A stretch of DNA of 64,000 nucleotides, from positions 124,001 to 188,000 of the forward strand of contig CAWFYV010000006.1 of assembly GCA_963820185.1 (NCBI GenBank). Direction: 5' to 3'. Within the stretch, counting starts at the first letter, position 1. Each line of letters opens with the position of its first letter. Of this stretch, positions 50,568 to 59,934 are shown piece after piece. Below the pieces are notes generated by a model. That model saw only the letters and a list, made by a program, of their open reading frames with translations, was not told the DNA's origin and ran no database searches. The DNA comes from Aquilonibacter sp963820185. Lineage in GTDB: Bacteria > Vulcanimicrobiota > Vulcanimicrobiia > Vulcanimicrobiales > Vulcanimicrobiaceae. The position numbers were made by a program, and so were the translations under genes.

Positions 50568-53500
50568 ATGAAGTTCCGCCGCCTCTATTCGGCCCCCGGC
50601 GATCCGTACGCGGGCCTGGAGTTCGAGCCGCGCACCTCGCGGATCGTGAACCCCGACGGTTCGGTCATTTTCGAAGCCAAGGATGTCATGGTGCCGGCCG
50701 GTTGGAGCCAGGTCGCCGTCGACGTGCTCGCCCAGAAGTATTGCCGCAAGGCGGGCGTCCCTACCGCGACCGTGCGCGTCCAAGAAACCGACGTGCCCGA
50801 GTGGCTGTGGCGTTCCGAAGCCGCGTCCGACGCGACGTTCGGTGCGGAGCGCGATGCGCGCCAGGTCTTCAATCGTTTGGCGGGGTGCTGGGCCTATTGG
50901 GGTTGGAAGTACGGCTACTTCGATTCCGACGACGACGCGCGCGTCTACTTCGACGAGATGTCGGCAATGCTCGCGCGCCAAGTCGGCGCGCCGAATTCGC
51001 CGCAATGGTTCAACACCGGTCTGCACTGGGCGTACGGCATTTCGGGTCCGGCGCAAGGCCACTACTACGTCGATCCCAAGACGAGCGAAGCCGTGCGCTC
51101 GACGTCGACCTTCGAACGGCCGCAGGTCAGTGCGTGTTTGCCGCATCATGCGCTTGTCTCGACTCCTGATGGTCCCATTCCAATCGGCGACATCGTCGAT
51201 GGCAAGATGATCGGTCAATGGGTTTACGACGAACATGGCCTCACTAAAGTAGTTGCCGTGATGCCAAACGGAAGCAAACCGGTCGTGCGCGTCGACCTCT
51301 CGAACGGTAATTTCATCGAAGCTACCGCCGATCATCGCGTTCGCGTGAGAACAACTAAGTCGCGGACAGCTGCATGGAAGCGCATCGATGAATTGCAGCC
51401 CGGCGATCGTCTTATCGAGAAAACGAATACGGCTATCCTCAAGCGTTCGGGTTCATTAGCGGATATTGCCGAGGCTTCGCTTGCAGGTTGGGTCCAAGGC
51501 GACGGCTTCGTCGGGAAATATCGCACCGGCACGAACACGAGCCTGACGCTCGAAGCTATGGCTGTAAATGGTGACGAGCGCGCCCATGTGACCGCTATTT
51601 CAGAGATTGCGCTTGCAGGCTTGCATTACAACGAGTGGACGCGACCGACGCCGATCGGCGGCGTGGAGGTGACGCGTAGGCGCTACTACGGTGAAGTGCT
51701 ACGCTCGTACGTCGAACAATATGAACTCGAGCGGCGAAGTGAAGAACTGCGCGTGCCCAAAGCTATAATGCGCCTCGGCCGCGACGCCATTTGCGAATAC
51801 TTACGTTCCCTTTTCCAAGCCGACGGATGCGTGACCAGCCAGGGCAAGATTGAATTTGGAACGGTCTCGCGAGAGTTCGCAGATGACGTCTCCGCGCTCT
51901 TACGCAATCTCGGCATTGGCAACATCGTGCGGACGTATGGCCCATATGACGACATCCGCAAGCCGTTCACCAAAGTACAGATCGCCCGTGAAAGCGATCG
52001 CCTGCGGTTCGCTGAGCACATTGGTTTCGTCGATGACGAAAAATCCCACAAGCTGATGCAAACGTTTCTACGGCCGGGAAAGTACTCGCGGAAGGAACGC
52101 TTGCTTACCGTCCTTTCGATCAATCCGGTTGGCGTGATGCCCGTCTACGATATCCAAACTACGAGCGGCAGTTTCCTCACGCGAAACGTCGTTGTTCACA
52201 ATTGCTTCATACTTTCTATCGACGATGATCTCGTCAACGAAGGCGGCATCTTCGACGGCGTGCTGCGCGAAGCGCGCATTTTCAAAGGCGGCTCGGGTTC
52301 GGGTGCGAACTTCTCGCGGATCCGCGCGAAGAACGAGAAGCTCACCGGCGGCGGTACGTCGAGCGGTTTGATGTCGTTCCTTAAAGTCTTTGATCGCGCC
52401 GCCGGTGCGATCAAATCGGGTGGTACCACGCGCCGCGCCGCCAAGATGGTTGTGCTCAACGCGGACCATCCCGACATCGAAGAGTTCGTGAACTGGAAGG
52501 TCACGGAAGAACGCAAAGTCGCTGACCTGGTGATCGGGTCCCGCATGCTGCAAGAGCAGCTCAATGCGATCATGTCGGCAGCGCACGATACCCGCGTGCC
52601 GGAGGGCTCGCGTCTGGACGTGGCGTTTAATTCCCATTTGCGCGAGGCCCTCCGTAAGGCGCTTGCGCTGGGCGTGCCCAGCGGCGCGACGCAACAAGCG
52701 CTCGACTATGCGCGCCAGGGCTACAAGAGTCTCGAAATCGAGCAATACGATACGGCGTGGGATTCGGAAGCCTACAACACCGTGTCGGGCCAGAACTCGA
52801 ACAATTCGGTGCGCTTGACCAACGCGTTCTTCAAGACGCTCGATCAGAACGGCGATTGGGAGCTAACCTCGCGCACCAAAGGCACGACGGTCAAAACGAT
52901 CAAGGCTGCGGATCTGTGGGAACAAATCGGGCTTGCTGCCTGGCAGTGCGCCGATCCCGGTCTGCAATTCGACGATACGATTCAAGAGTGGCACACGTGT
53001 TCGAACGACGAGCGCATAAATGCTACGAATCCGTGCAGCGAATATGTGTTCATCGACGACACGGCGTGCAATCTCGCGAGCATGAATCTCGTCAAGTTTG
53101 AAGATGCGCGCGGTGGATTTGACGCGCAGCGCTTCGCTGAAGCGACGCGTATCTGGACGACGACGCTCGAAATCTCGGTGACGATGGGCCAAATGCCCTC
53201 AAAGACCATCGCTGAGAAGAATCACAAGTATCGCACGCTTGGCCTTGGGTATGCGAACCTCGGCTCGCTGCTCATGCGCATGGGCCTGCCCTACGATTCG
53301 GATGAAGCATTCGGCTGGTGCGCGGCGATCAACGCGCTGATGACCGGCACGGCCTATCGCACGTCGGCCGAGATGGCGCAGCAGCTCGGCGCATTTGCGC
53401 GATACGAGGCGAATCGCGAGCCGATGTTGCGCGTGATTCGCAACCACCGCCGCGCCGCCTATGATGCGCCACGCCACGAGTACGAAGGCTTGAGCGTCGT

Positions 53501-55241
53501 CCCGGTGACGCATACCCCGTCGCTCTTCACGCAAGAGACATGGGCGCTCGCCCGCAAGATGTGGGACGACGCGCTCTCGATCGGCGAGGTCGCCGGCTTC
53601 CGCAACGCGCAAACCGTGGTGATCGCCCCGACCGGGACAATTGGTCTCGTGATGGATTGCGACACGACCGGCATCGAACCGGACTTCGCGCTGGTGAAGT
53701 TCAAGAAGCTCGCCGGCGGCGGGTACTTCAAGATCGTCAATCAGTCGGTCGAGGCCGCGTTGCATCGTCTTGGCTACTCGCAAGAGCAGATCGACGCGAT
53801 CGAGACGTTCGCCAAAGGCACCGGCACGCTGCTCGAAGCGCCGCACATCAATCGCGCGACGCTCAAGGCCAAGGGCTTCGACGACGACGCCATCACGCGC
53901 GTCGAAGAGTCGTTACACGGCGCATTCGAGCTGCCGTTTGTCTTCAACAAGTTCGTGCTCGGTGAGGAGTTCTGCAAAGACAAGCTCGGCATCACCGATG
54001 CGCAACTCAACGACTGGAACTGCTCGATCCTGCGCGACGGCCTCGGTTTTAGCACGCAGCAGATCGAGGAGGCCTCGGCGCACATCTGCGGGCGCATGAC
54101 GCTCGAAGGGGCGCCGTTCAGCTCAAGGACGAGCATCTGCCGGTCTTCGATTGCGCGACGCCGTGCGGCAAGTACGGGACGCGCTACATCCGCCCGCTCG
54201 CGCACATCGACATGATGGCCGCGGCGCAGCCGTTCGTTACCGGCGCGATCTCGAAGACGATCAACCTGCCGCAAACCGCGACGATCGGCGACGTCAAGGA
54301 AGCCTACCGTTATAGCTGGGAGCGGATGATCAAAGCGGTCGCGCTCTATCGCGACGGCTCGAAGCTCTCGCAGCCGCTGGCCGGAAGCTACGATCTTGGC
54401 GGCGATGCGTCAATCGACGAAGAAGTCGCAGCGCCGGTACCGTTCCAGCAACCGCTGCAAGTCGCCGAGAAGATCGTGTACCGCTATATCGCCAAGCGCC
54501 GCAGCATGCCGACCGCGTCGCGGCGGTTACACGCAGAAAGCCGTCGATCGGCGGACACAAAGTCTACCTGCGCACCGGCGAATACGACGAACGGCACAAC
54601 TCGGCGAGATCTTCATCGACATGCACAAGGAAGGCGCGGCGTTCCGTTCGCTGATGAACAACTTCGCGATCGCCGTGTGCCTGGGTCTGCAGCACGGCGT
54701 GCCGCTCGAAGAGTACGTGGAGGCGTTTACCTTCACGCGCTTCGAGCCCAACGGTCCGGTCGTCGGTCACGAGAACATCAAGATGGCGACCTCGATCCTC
54801 GACTACATCTTCCGCGAGCTCGCGGTGAGCTATCTCGGCCGCTACGATCTCGCGCACGTGCAGCCATCGATGGAGATGGATGCGATGGGCGTGGAATCAC
54901 CCGAGGAGTACGTCGCCGAGGAAGCCGGACCGACGCACGTGCGTCCCGCCGGCGTCGCCGAAAAATTCCATCCAGTCTCAACGCATCTGCGTCCCGGCAA
55001 GGACGAAGGCGATCACGGCGAGGGCGGTGGTATGCACGCGCCGGCGATGCACGACACGCCCAAACCCATGCCCCACGCGGCAACCGCGACCGCGCTGATG
55101 TCGAAAGTCGAAGCGGTCAACGCATCAAAGGCCAAGGGCTACACCGGCAACGCCTGCGGCGAATGCGGACAACTTACGATGGTCCGAAACGGCGCCTGTG
55201 AAAAGTGCGACAACTGTGGCGCAACCTCCGGATGTAGTTAA
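50568..55241 (+). CDS. nrdJ: adenosylcobalamin-dependent ribonucleotide reductase, intein-containing, frameshifted near the 3' end
   Basis: NrdJ makes deoxyribonucleotides using a B12-derived radical. Without its intein the host protein is about 1200 residues. Motifs are the first redox Cys in VSACFILS (split by the intein), SGSGANFSRIRAKNE, the radical-Cys region NPCSEYVF, GTIGLVMDCDTTG, and a C-terminal four-cysteine tail CGECGQLT and CEKCDNCGATSGCS. Reading breaks near 54117: adding one T restores LEGAPFQLKDEHLPVFDC. Several more breaks lie between about 54500 and 54600, after which QLGEIFIDMHKEGAAF to the end is clean. The gene is essential in most hosts, so consensus errors are likely. 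Confidence 0.92.
51135..52202 (+). other. intein with LAGLIDADG homing endonuclease domain (inside nrdJ)
   Basis: The 356-residue in-frame intein begins with Cys1 (CLPHHALVSTPDG, block A). It has the block B motif TADH at 64-67, two LAGLIDADG-type helices (LAGWVQGDG at 116-124 and LRSLFQADG at 223-231), block F VYDIQTTSGSFLTRN, and ends VVVHN before extein Cys. All splicing residues are present, so it should be active in protein splicing. Acidic residues of both endonuclease motifs are kept, so homing may also be active. It interrupts the host just before a redox cysteine. Confidence 0.95.
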
Positions 55242-55271
55242 AACCTTCCACGTATCCACAGGTTCCTGGGG

Positions 55272-55306
55272 AAAACCGCCGATCATTGCATCGGCGGTTT
55301 TCTTTT
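55272..55306 (+). terminator. intrinsic terminator after nrdJ
   Basis: AAAACCGCCGAT (55272-55283) and ATCGGCGGTTTT (55290-55301) form a 12-bp stem with a short loop, followed by CTTTTG. It ends the nrdJ transcript. Confidence 0.85.
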
Positions 55307-55357
55307 GCAAGAATGGGACAGCACGGTGCGCCCTGGATGCGATACCCTTCGTCTGGT

Positions 55358-56122
55358 ATGGTTTGGCACCCGAATCCGATTCCCATCGCGATGGCGCTGA
55401 TCACGATGGTACTCGCCTTCTGCGGAGTGATTCTCGGGCGCCTCATCATGCGCCGATCGCCCGAAGGCATAGGAAACGATACAAGAGGCTTCGTCAGAAT
55501 CGAGGCTGGGCTCATGACATCGATGGTTGCGCTTTTGCTCAGTCTCCAGCTTTCATCGGCGAAGACGGCCTTTGATGATCAAGAACACCAGGTAACCGAA
55601 GTTGCTGCGCAAGTAATTTTTGTCGATACTGCGCTCGCGCACAGCGGTCGCGGTTCCGTAGCCGCGCGAGCAACGCTGCACCAGCTTGTTGAGGAAATGT
55701 ACGAGCACACTTGGCCCAACGCGCATCGGGGAACCCGCATCGAGACTCCACCGGGAGCCGATCTCCTCTACGAGCAAATCAACGAAATCTCGCCGGCAAA
55801 CAGAAGTCAGCAGTTCGCAAAGTCCGAAGCGCTAGATGCCGCTCTCGGGGTCGGAAAGACGCTGCAGATGCTTTCGGCGCAAAACGCCAGTTCAGCGACA
55901 GTTGCGTTGTTGATCGTAGAGATGGCGTGGGCCACTGGGATCTTTATCCTCTTCGGATTGCTTGCGCCGAGCAACCGAGCTGCAATAACGGTACTTGCAC
56001 TTACCGCAGTCACTGTTGCGTCCGCGATTTACCTCATTGCCGAGATGAGTGCACCGTTCTCCGGGACGATTCGAGTTTCTAGCGCACCGATCGAGCACGC
56101 CCTCAGCCAAATCGGGCACTGA
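55358..56122 (+). CDS. DUF4239-like membrane protein
   Basis: This product of about 254 residues has four predicted membrane helices: two near the N-terminus (IAMALITMVLAFCGVILG; MTSMVALLLSLQLSS) and two near the C-terminus. A soluble helical segment lies between. The layout and the FDDQEHQVTEVAAQVIFVDTAL stretch fit the bestrophin-like DUF4239 family. The start is uncertain: ATG 55358 is used, ATG 55313 and 55391 are alternatives. Codons before 55307 are excluded because they form the terminator. Confidence 0.75.
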   Translation: MVWHPNPIPIAMALITMVLAFCGVILGRLIMRRSPEGIGNDTRGFVRIEAGLMTSMVALLLSLQLSSAKTAFDDQEHQVTEVAAQVIFVDTALAHSGRGSVAARATLHQLVEEMYEHTWPNAHRGTRIETPPGADLLYEQINEISPANRSQQFAKSEALDAALGVGKTLQMLSAQNASSATVALLIVEMAWATGIFILFGLLAPSNRAAITVLALTAVTVASAIYLIAEMSAPFSGTIRVSSAPIEHALSQIGH

Positions 56123-56163
56123 ACGTGCCTGCACACTCGCTACCGAACGAAAGCGATACGACC

Positions 56164-58501
56164 ATGTCAGATCTCTCAGACCGCACGGTGCTGCCAGTCC
56201 CGCCGCCTCAGTATTCGCCGATTACCGAGCTCGATGCGCACAATGCAAAAGCTCCACCGCGATTTGAAGTGAAGGCGCCGAAAGATGCGCCTAACGTGGT
56301 CGTTATTCTTCTCGACAACATGGGGTTCGGCGACATATCGACCTTCGGAGGGCCGATCCAAATGCCGACCCTGGATCGTCTAGCGAAGACCGGGCTGCGG
56401 TACAACAATCTCAAAGTCCCACCGCTGTGTTCGCCTGCGCGCGTGGCGCTGCTAACCGGCCGCAATAGTCACAGTGCGAACTTCGGCGTGATCTCGGAAA
56501 TTGCCAGTGGCTTTCCCGGGTACACGGCGATGCGTCCGAGCAGCATCACGATGTTACCGCAGATCTTGCGGCTCAACGGCTATAACACGGCAATGTTCGG
56601 AAAGTGTCATGAACTAGGGCCGTGGGAAGCGAGCGACGTCGGCCCCTTCGATCGCTGGCCGGTGCATAGTGGGTTTGAGCGGTTCTACGGCTTCATGTCC
56701 GGCGAGGCCGACCTCTTTCACCCGGTTATTTACGACAACATGACCCGGTTAGATATGCATCCCGACGCCGACTACTATGCCAGTACCGATATCACAGACA
56801 AAAGTATTCTCTGGCTGCGTTCACAGCGTTCACTGGCTCCCGACAAGCCGTTCTTCGTCTACTACGCGGCGATTGGTACGCATGGTCCGTTCCAAGTGCC
56901 CGATGCGTGGCGCGACCGGTACAAAGGCAAGTTTGATCAGGGCTGGGATCAGGTGCGCAAAGAAACGTTGGCGCGGCAAATCGAGCTAGGGGTCGTGCCG
57001 CCGGGCACCGATCTTGCGCCTAAGCCACCCGGAATCCAGGAATGGGACAAGCTAACGGCCGACGAGAAAAAAGTTTTTGCGCGATATATGGAGATCTATG
57101 CTGCGTTTGCCGAGGTCACCGACTACGAAATCGGGCGGTTTCTCGACGAGATCGAGGCGCTCGGCCAAATGGACAACACACTGATCTTCTACATTACCGG
57201 CGACAACGGTTCGGTTTTCCAAGGCGGCCCGAATGGCGCATTCAATGAGTTGTCCGTGTTCAACGGTCTTCCAGAGCCGTTGGACGTTGCACTAAAAAAC
57301 TTCGACGAGATCGGTGGACCGAAGTCCCACATCTTGTATAACAATGGCTGGGCTTTTTCCGGCGCCACGCCGTTTGGCTGGGGCCACCAGGTAGCCTCAT
57401 ACGGCGGCGTCTGCCAATCGATGGTGGTCCACTGGCCGAAGAACATCGCAGAGAAGGGCGGCCTGCGCACGCAGTGGATGCACATGATCGATATTGCGCC
57501 GACGGTGTTAGAGGCAGTTGGTGTGCCCGAGCCTGGCATCGTCTACGGCGTCGAGCAAAAACCGTTCGAAGGCGTGAGCGTGTTCGATACCTTGAATAAC
57601 CCCGAGGCGAAGTCGCGCCATACCACGCAGTACTTCGAGATGGCGGGCAACCGCGGCATCTACCACGATGGCTGGTTCGCTACTACGGTGCACCGGCCGC
57701 CATGGGAGCCCAAGCCACGCGCTACATTTGAGAACGATAAGTGGGAACTCTACAACGTCGAGGAAGATTTCAGTTGCGCGCACGACCTTGCCGCGAAATT
57801 TCCCGACAAACTTGAGAAGCTAAAAGGACTCTTCTTAGAAGAGGCCGTCAAGTACAACGTCCTTCCGCTCGACGATCGGGCTTGGGAACGTTTCAATGCC
57901 GTTCTGGCGGGGCGGCCGGATCTGATGGAAGGTCGCTCCGGAAATCACGGTCTATGAGGGAATGAAAGGCATTCCTGAAAACGCCTTCATCAACGTGAAG
58001 AACCACTCTTTTGTAATTCGGGCTGACATCGAAGTTCCCAAGACCGGCGCACAAGGTGTGATCATTGCCCAAGGCGGGGAAATGGGCGGCTGGAGTCTCT
58101 ACGTCAAGGACGGCGCACCGCGGTTTGCGTGGAACTATCTCGGCCGCGAGACGTACAAGATTGCGGGCCGCGACCGTTTGCCGGCAGGCCGCGTCGAACT
58201 CCGCTTCGAGTTTGCGTATGATGGCGGTCTCGGTGCGGGCGGTGACGGTACGATCTTCGTTAACGACAAAGAGGTCGGCGCGGGACGAGTCGAGCACACG
58301 CAGCCGTTTGCGTTTGGTGCGGAAACGACCGACGTGGGTGAGAACCTCTACACGTGCGTCAGCGACGACTACAAAATAGGCGCGAACAAATTCAACGGCA
58401 AGATTCACAAGGTGACCGTCCAGGTCGGAAAGTCAAACCTCAGCGAAGAGGCCCAGAAATCACTCGCTGAACTACGTATGAAGAAAGCGCTCTTCGTCTA
58501 A
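56164..58501 (+). CDS. type I arylsulfatase (frameshifted near residue 590)
   Basis: Type I sulfatases hydrolyse sulfate esters using a formylglycine made from a cysteine. The signature CSPARVALLTGR starts at Cys89, metal-binding DNMGFGD is near 51, and HVP-type region GTHGPFQVPD and GDNGSVFQGG follow. The frame breaks near 57938. One added C there restores the family's continuation PEITVYEGMKGIPENAFINV and a C-terminal beta-sandwich (GGWSLYVKDG; FEFAYDGGLG) to 58501. Full length is about 780 residues, normal for this subfamily. No export signal or cognate formylglycine-generating enzyme is evident nearby. Confidence 0.87.
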
Positions 58502-58580
58502 CCGAGCCGCAGCTTTGCCAGTTGCGCTTCACATAAATACACCCGGTCGGAATGGTCGTACCTTACCAGTAAGAGGCCGG

Positions 58581-58970
58581 TTAGCGCTCGACCGCACCGT
58601 TCTGAACCGAGAGCTCCCAGCGATACCCGTCCGGATCGTGAAACCACAGGCCCATATGCGGCGAGCCCGGCGATGTGGGGCCGATCTCGTCGCCCGGATC
58701 TTCCAGTTCTACGCCGTTTTTCTTCATCGTCTCGAGCGCTTCGCGCAGCGCGCGCATACTGTCGAGGTGAAACGACAAGTGGTCGATCGTGTCCGGATGT
58801 GGTGTGCCCTTGTAGAATCCGATGATAATCGCGCCGTTCGTCAGCGCGATGGCCTCATTCGAGCGGAACATTTCCTGCAGATCGAAGTTCTTGGTCCAAA
58901 ACTGCGCGCTCTTCTCCGGATCTCTGACGGCAAGGCTGAAATGCCAGACCGCGCCAAGTTTTACTTTCAC
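58581..58970 (-). CDS. VOC-superfamily (glyoxalase/dioxygenase-like) protein
   Basis: This 129-residue vicinal-oxygen-chelate protein has WHFSLAVRDPEKSAQFW at the start, a central DTIDHLSFHLDS and a closing HDPDGYRWELS. Possible metal ligands are His in both halves and the last Glu. Such small VOC proteins include glyoxalases and fosfomycin-type resistance enzymes; no substrate can be given. I use the GTG at 58970 with GAGG upstream. It follows another VOC gene on the same strand by 23 bases. Confidence 0.85.
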   Translation of the reverse strand: MKVKLGAVWHFSLAVRDPEKSAQFWTKNFDLQEMFRSNEAIALTNGAIIIGFYKGTPHPDTIDHLSFHLDSMRALREALETMKKNGVELEDPGDEIGPTSPGSPHMGLWFHDPDGYRWELSVQNGAVER

Positions 58971-58993
58971 TCCGTACCTCTCACTGATCCGTG

Positions 58994-59356
58994 TTAGCCG
59001 TGGTGGAAATAGAAGATGTTCCCGTCCAGATCTTTTACGGTGAATTGCCGTAATCCCCAAGGCTTCATTTCTAGTGGCTCCACGATGTTGGCACCTAACG
59101 CTTGTAATTCGCCGTACGACGCATCGATGTCTTCGGCAAACACCCAGTGAATCGCAGGTTCGAACGGTAGCTGCCTTTTCCGAAAGAATATCACCGCACG
59201 ACCGCGTGACACGGCGCCGATCTCTTTGCCTGGGTAAAGCCAACCGATCTCAAAGCCAAGTGCATCTCTGTAATGTTGTTGTGCGAGTTCCACATCGATT
59301 ACCGGCAGCTCCGGAACCGGAGGGCCGATCGAGCTCAGTTCCGCTTTTGTATCCAT
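58994..59356 (-). CDS. VOC-superfamily protein, bleomycin-resistance-like
   Basis: This 120-residue VOC protein includes VIDVELAQQHYRDALGFEIGW, FEPAIHWVFAEDIDASYGEL and the end MKPWGLRQFTVKDLDGNIF. This pattern is typical of the bleomycin-resistance/glyoxalase branch, which binds or modifies small toxic compounds. The start is ATG 59356 (GGAG 6 bases upstream); ATG 59362 is possible. It is divergent from the small YdeI-like gene with an inverted repeat between. Confidence 0.85.
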   Translation of the reverse strand: MDTKAELSSIGPPVPELPVIDVELAQQHYRDALGFEIGWLYPGKEIGAVSRGRAVIFFRKRQLPFEPAIHWVFAEDIDASYGELQALGANIVEPLEMKPWGLRQFTVKDLDGNIFYFHHG

Positions 59357-59392
59357 TGACATCTCCAACACGACCCGGAGGACGGCCGTTGC

Positions 59393-59418
59393 GGGCACCT
59401 GAATAATCAGGTGTGCCC
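59393..59418. repeat. inverted repeat between the VOC gene and the YdeI-like gene
   Basis: GGGCACCTGA (59393-59402) faces TCAGGTGTGCCC (59407-59418), complementary except for two extra bases. It covers the divergent start region and overlaps the proposed GTG at 59413. It could be an operator or an RNA hairpin masking that start. Confidence 0.4.
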
Positions 59419-59658
59419 AAACAAAAGCTTGGCCCGGTTCATAAACTTCCGTCGGACTTCCGGAAGGCCATTGAAGCTGACGCCGTTGCAAAGGGTGTGT
59501 GGGAAGACATTACACCGTTAGCCCGCAACGAGTGGATCTGCTGGGTTACCTCTGCCAAGAAAGACGATACCCGGAGACGCCGCATTACCGTCGGCCTGGA
59601 TAAAATGCGCAAAGGCATGCGCAGGCCTTGCTGCTGGCCCGGTTGCCCGCACCGTTAA
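59413..59658 (+). CDS. YdeI/OmpD-associated-like small protein
   Basis: This 81-residue protein has the C-terminal YdeI/OmpD-associated pattern: LPSDFRKAIEADAVAKGVWE, TPLARNEWICWVTSAKK and the Cys-rich end RRPCCWPGCPHR. The family's role is unclear; YdeI-like proteins have been linked to bacteriocin or peptide resistance. The start is a GTG inside an inverted repeat, so a different start is possible. Its stop shares bases TTAA with the convergent small gene. Confidence 0.78.
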   Translation: MPKQKLGPVHKLPSDFRKAIEADAVAKGVWEDITPLARNEWICWVTSAKKDDTRRRRITVGLDKMRKGMRRPCCWPGCPHR

Positions 59659-59798
59659 TTCAGGACACGCGCGATTGCCATCGCCCAGCCGCGCTCGGTG
59701 CGCGTCCGCACGAGGTAGCCGTCCGGGCACTTGTCGTAGACCTGAAATCCGTTGCGGATTGCCTCGCTCAAACTATCAAAGACCATCAAGCCGTTCAT
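59655..59798 (-). CDS. 47-residue protein of unknown function
   Basis: A short open frame encodes MNGLMVFDSLSEAIRNGFQV, then YDKCPDGYLVRTRTERGWAM and IARVLN. The predicted protein is mixed alpha/beta and soluble. GAGGTAAGCGGAG precedes the start, giving good ribosome-binding sites for Met1 or for Met5 at 59786. Codon use looks like that of neighbouring genes. No family known to me. The upstream 136 bases to the M3 peptidase gene hold no other gene and probably its promoter. Confidence 0.6.
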   Translation of the reverse strand: MNGLMVFDSLSEAIRNGFQVYDKCPDGYLVRTRTERGWAMAIARVLN

Positions 59799-59934
59799 CT
59801 CCGCTTACCTCACTTTCACGCTTAGTATAGGAGCGGTCTCGGACAACCGGCGGAGAGCTTTCCGGGGAAAAGATTAGAGAATCCCCTCCAGCGAGAGCAT
59901 GCTGGCTTCGACGGCAGCGGTCAGAAGTATCCCC

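Noticed and set aside
50343..51335. 330-codon minus-strand frame across the nrdJ promoter and 5' end
   Set aside because: It would cover the nrdJ start and the NrdR-like boxes and has no recognisable domain.
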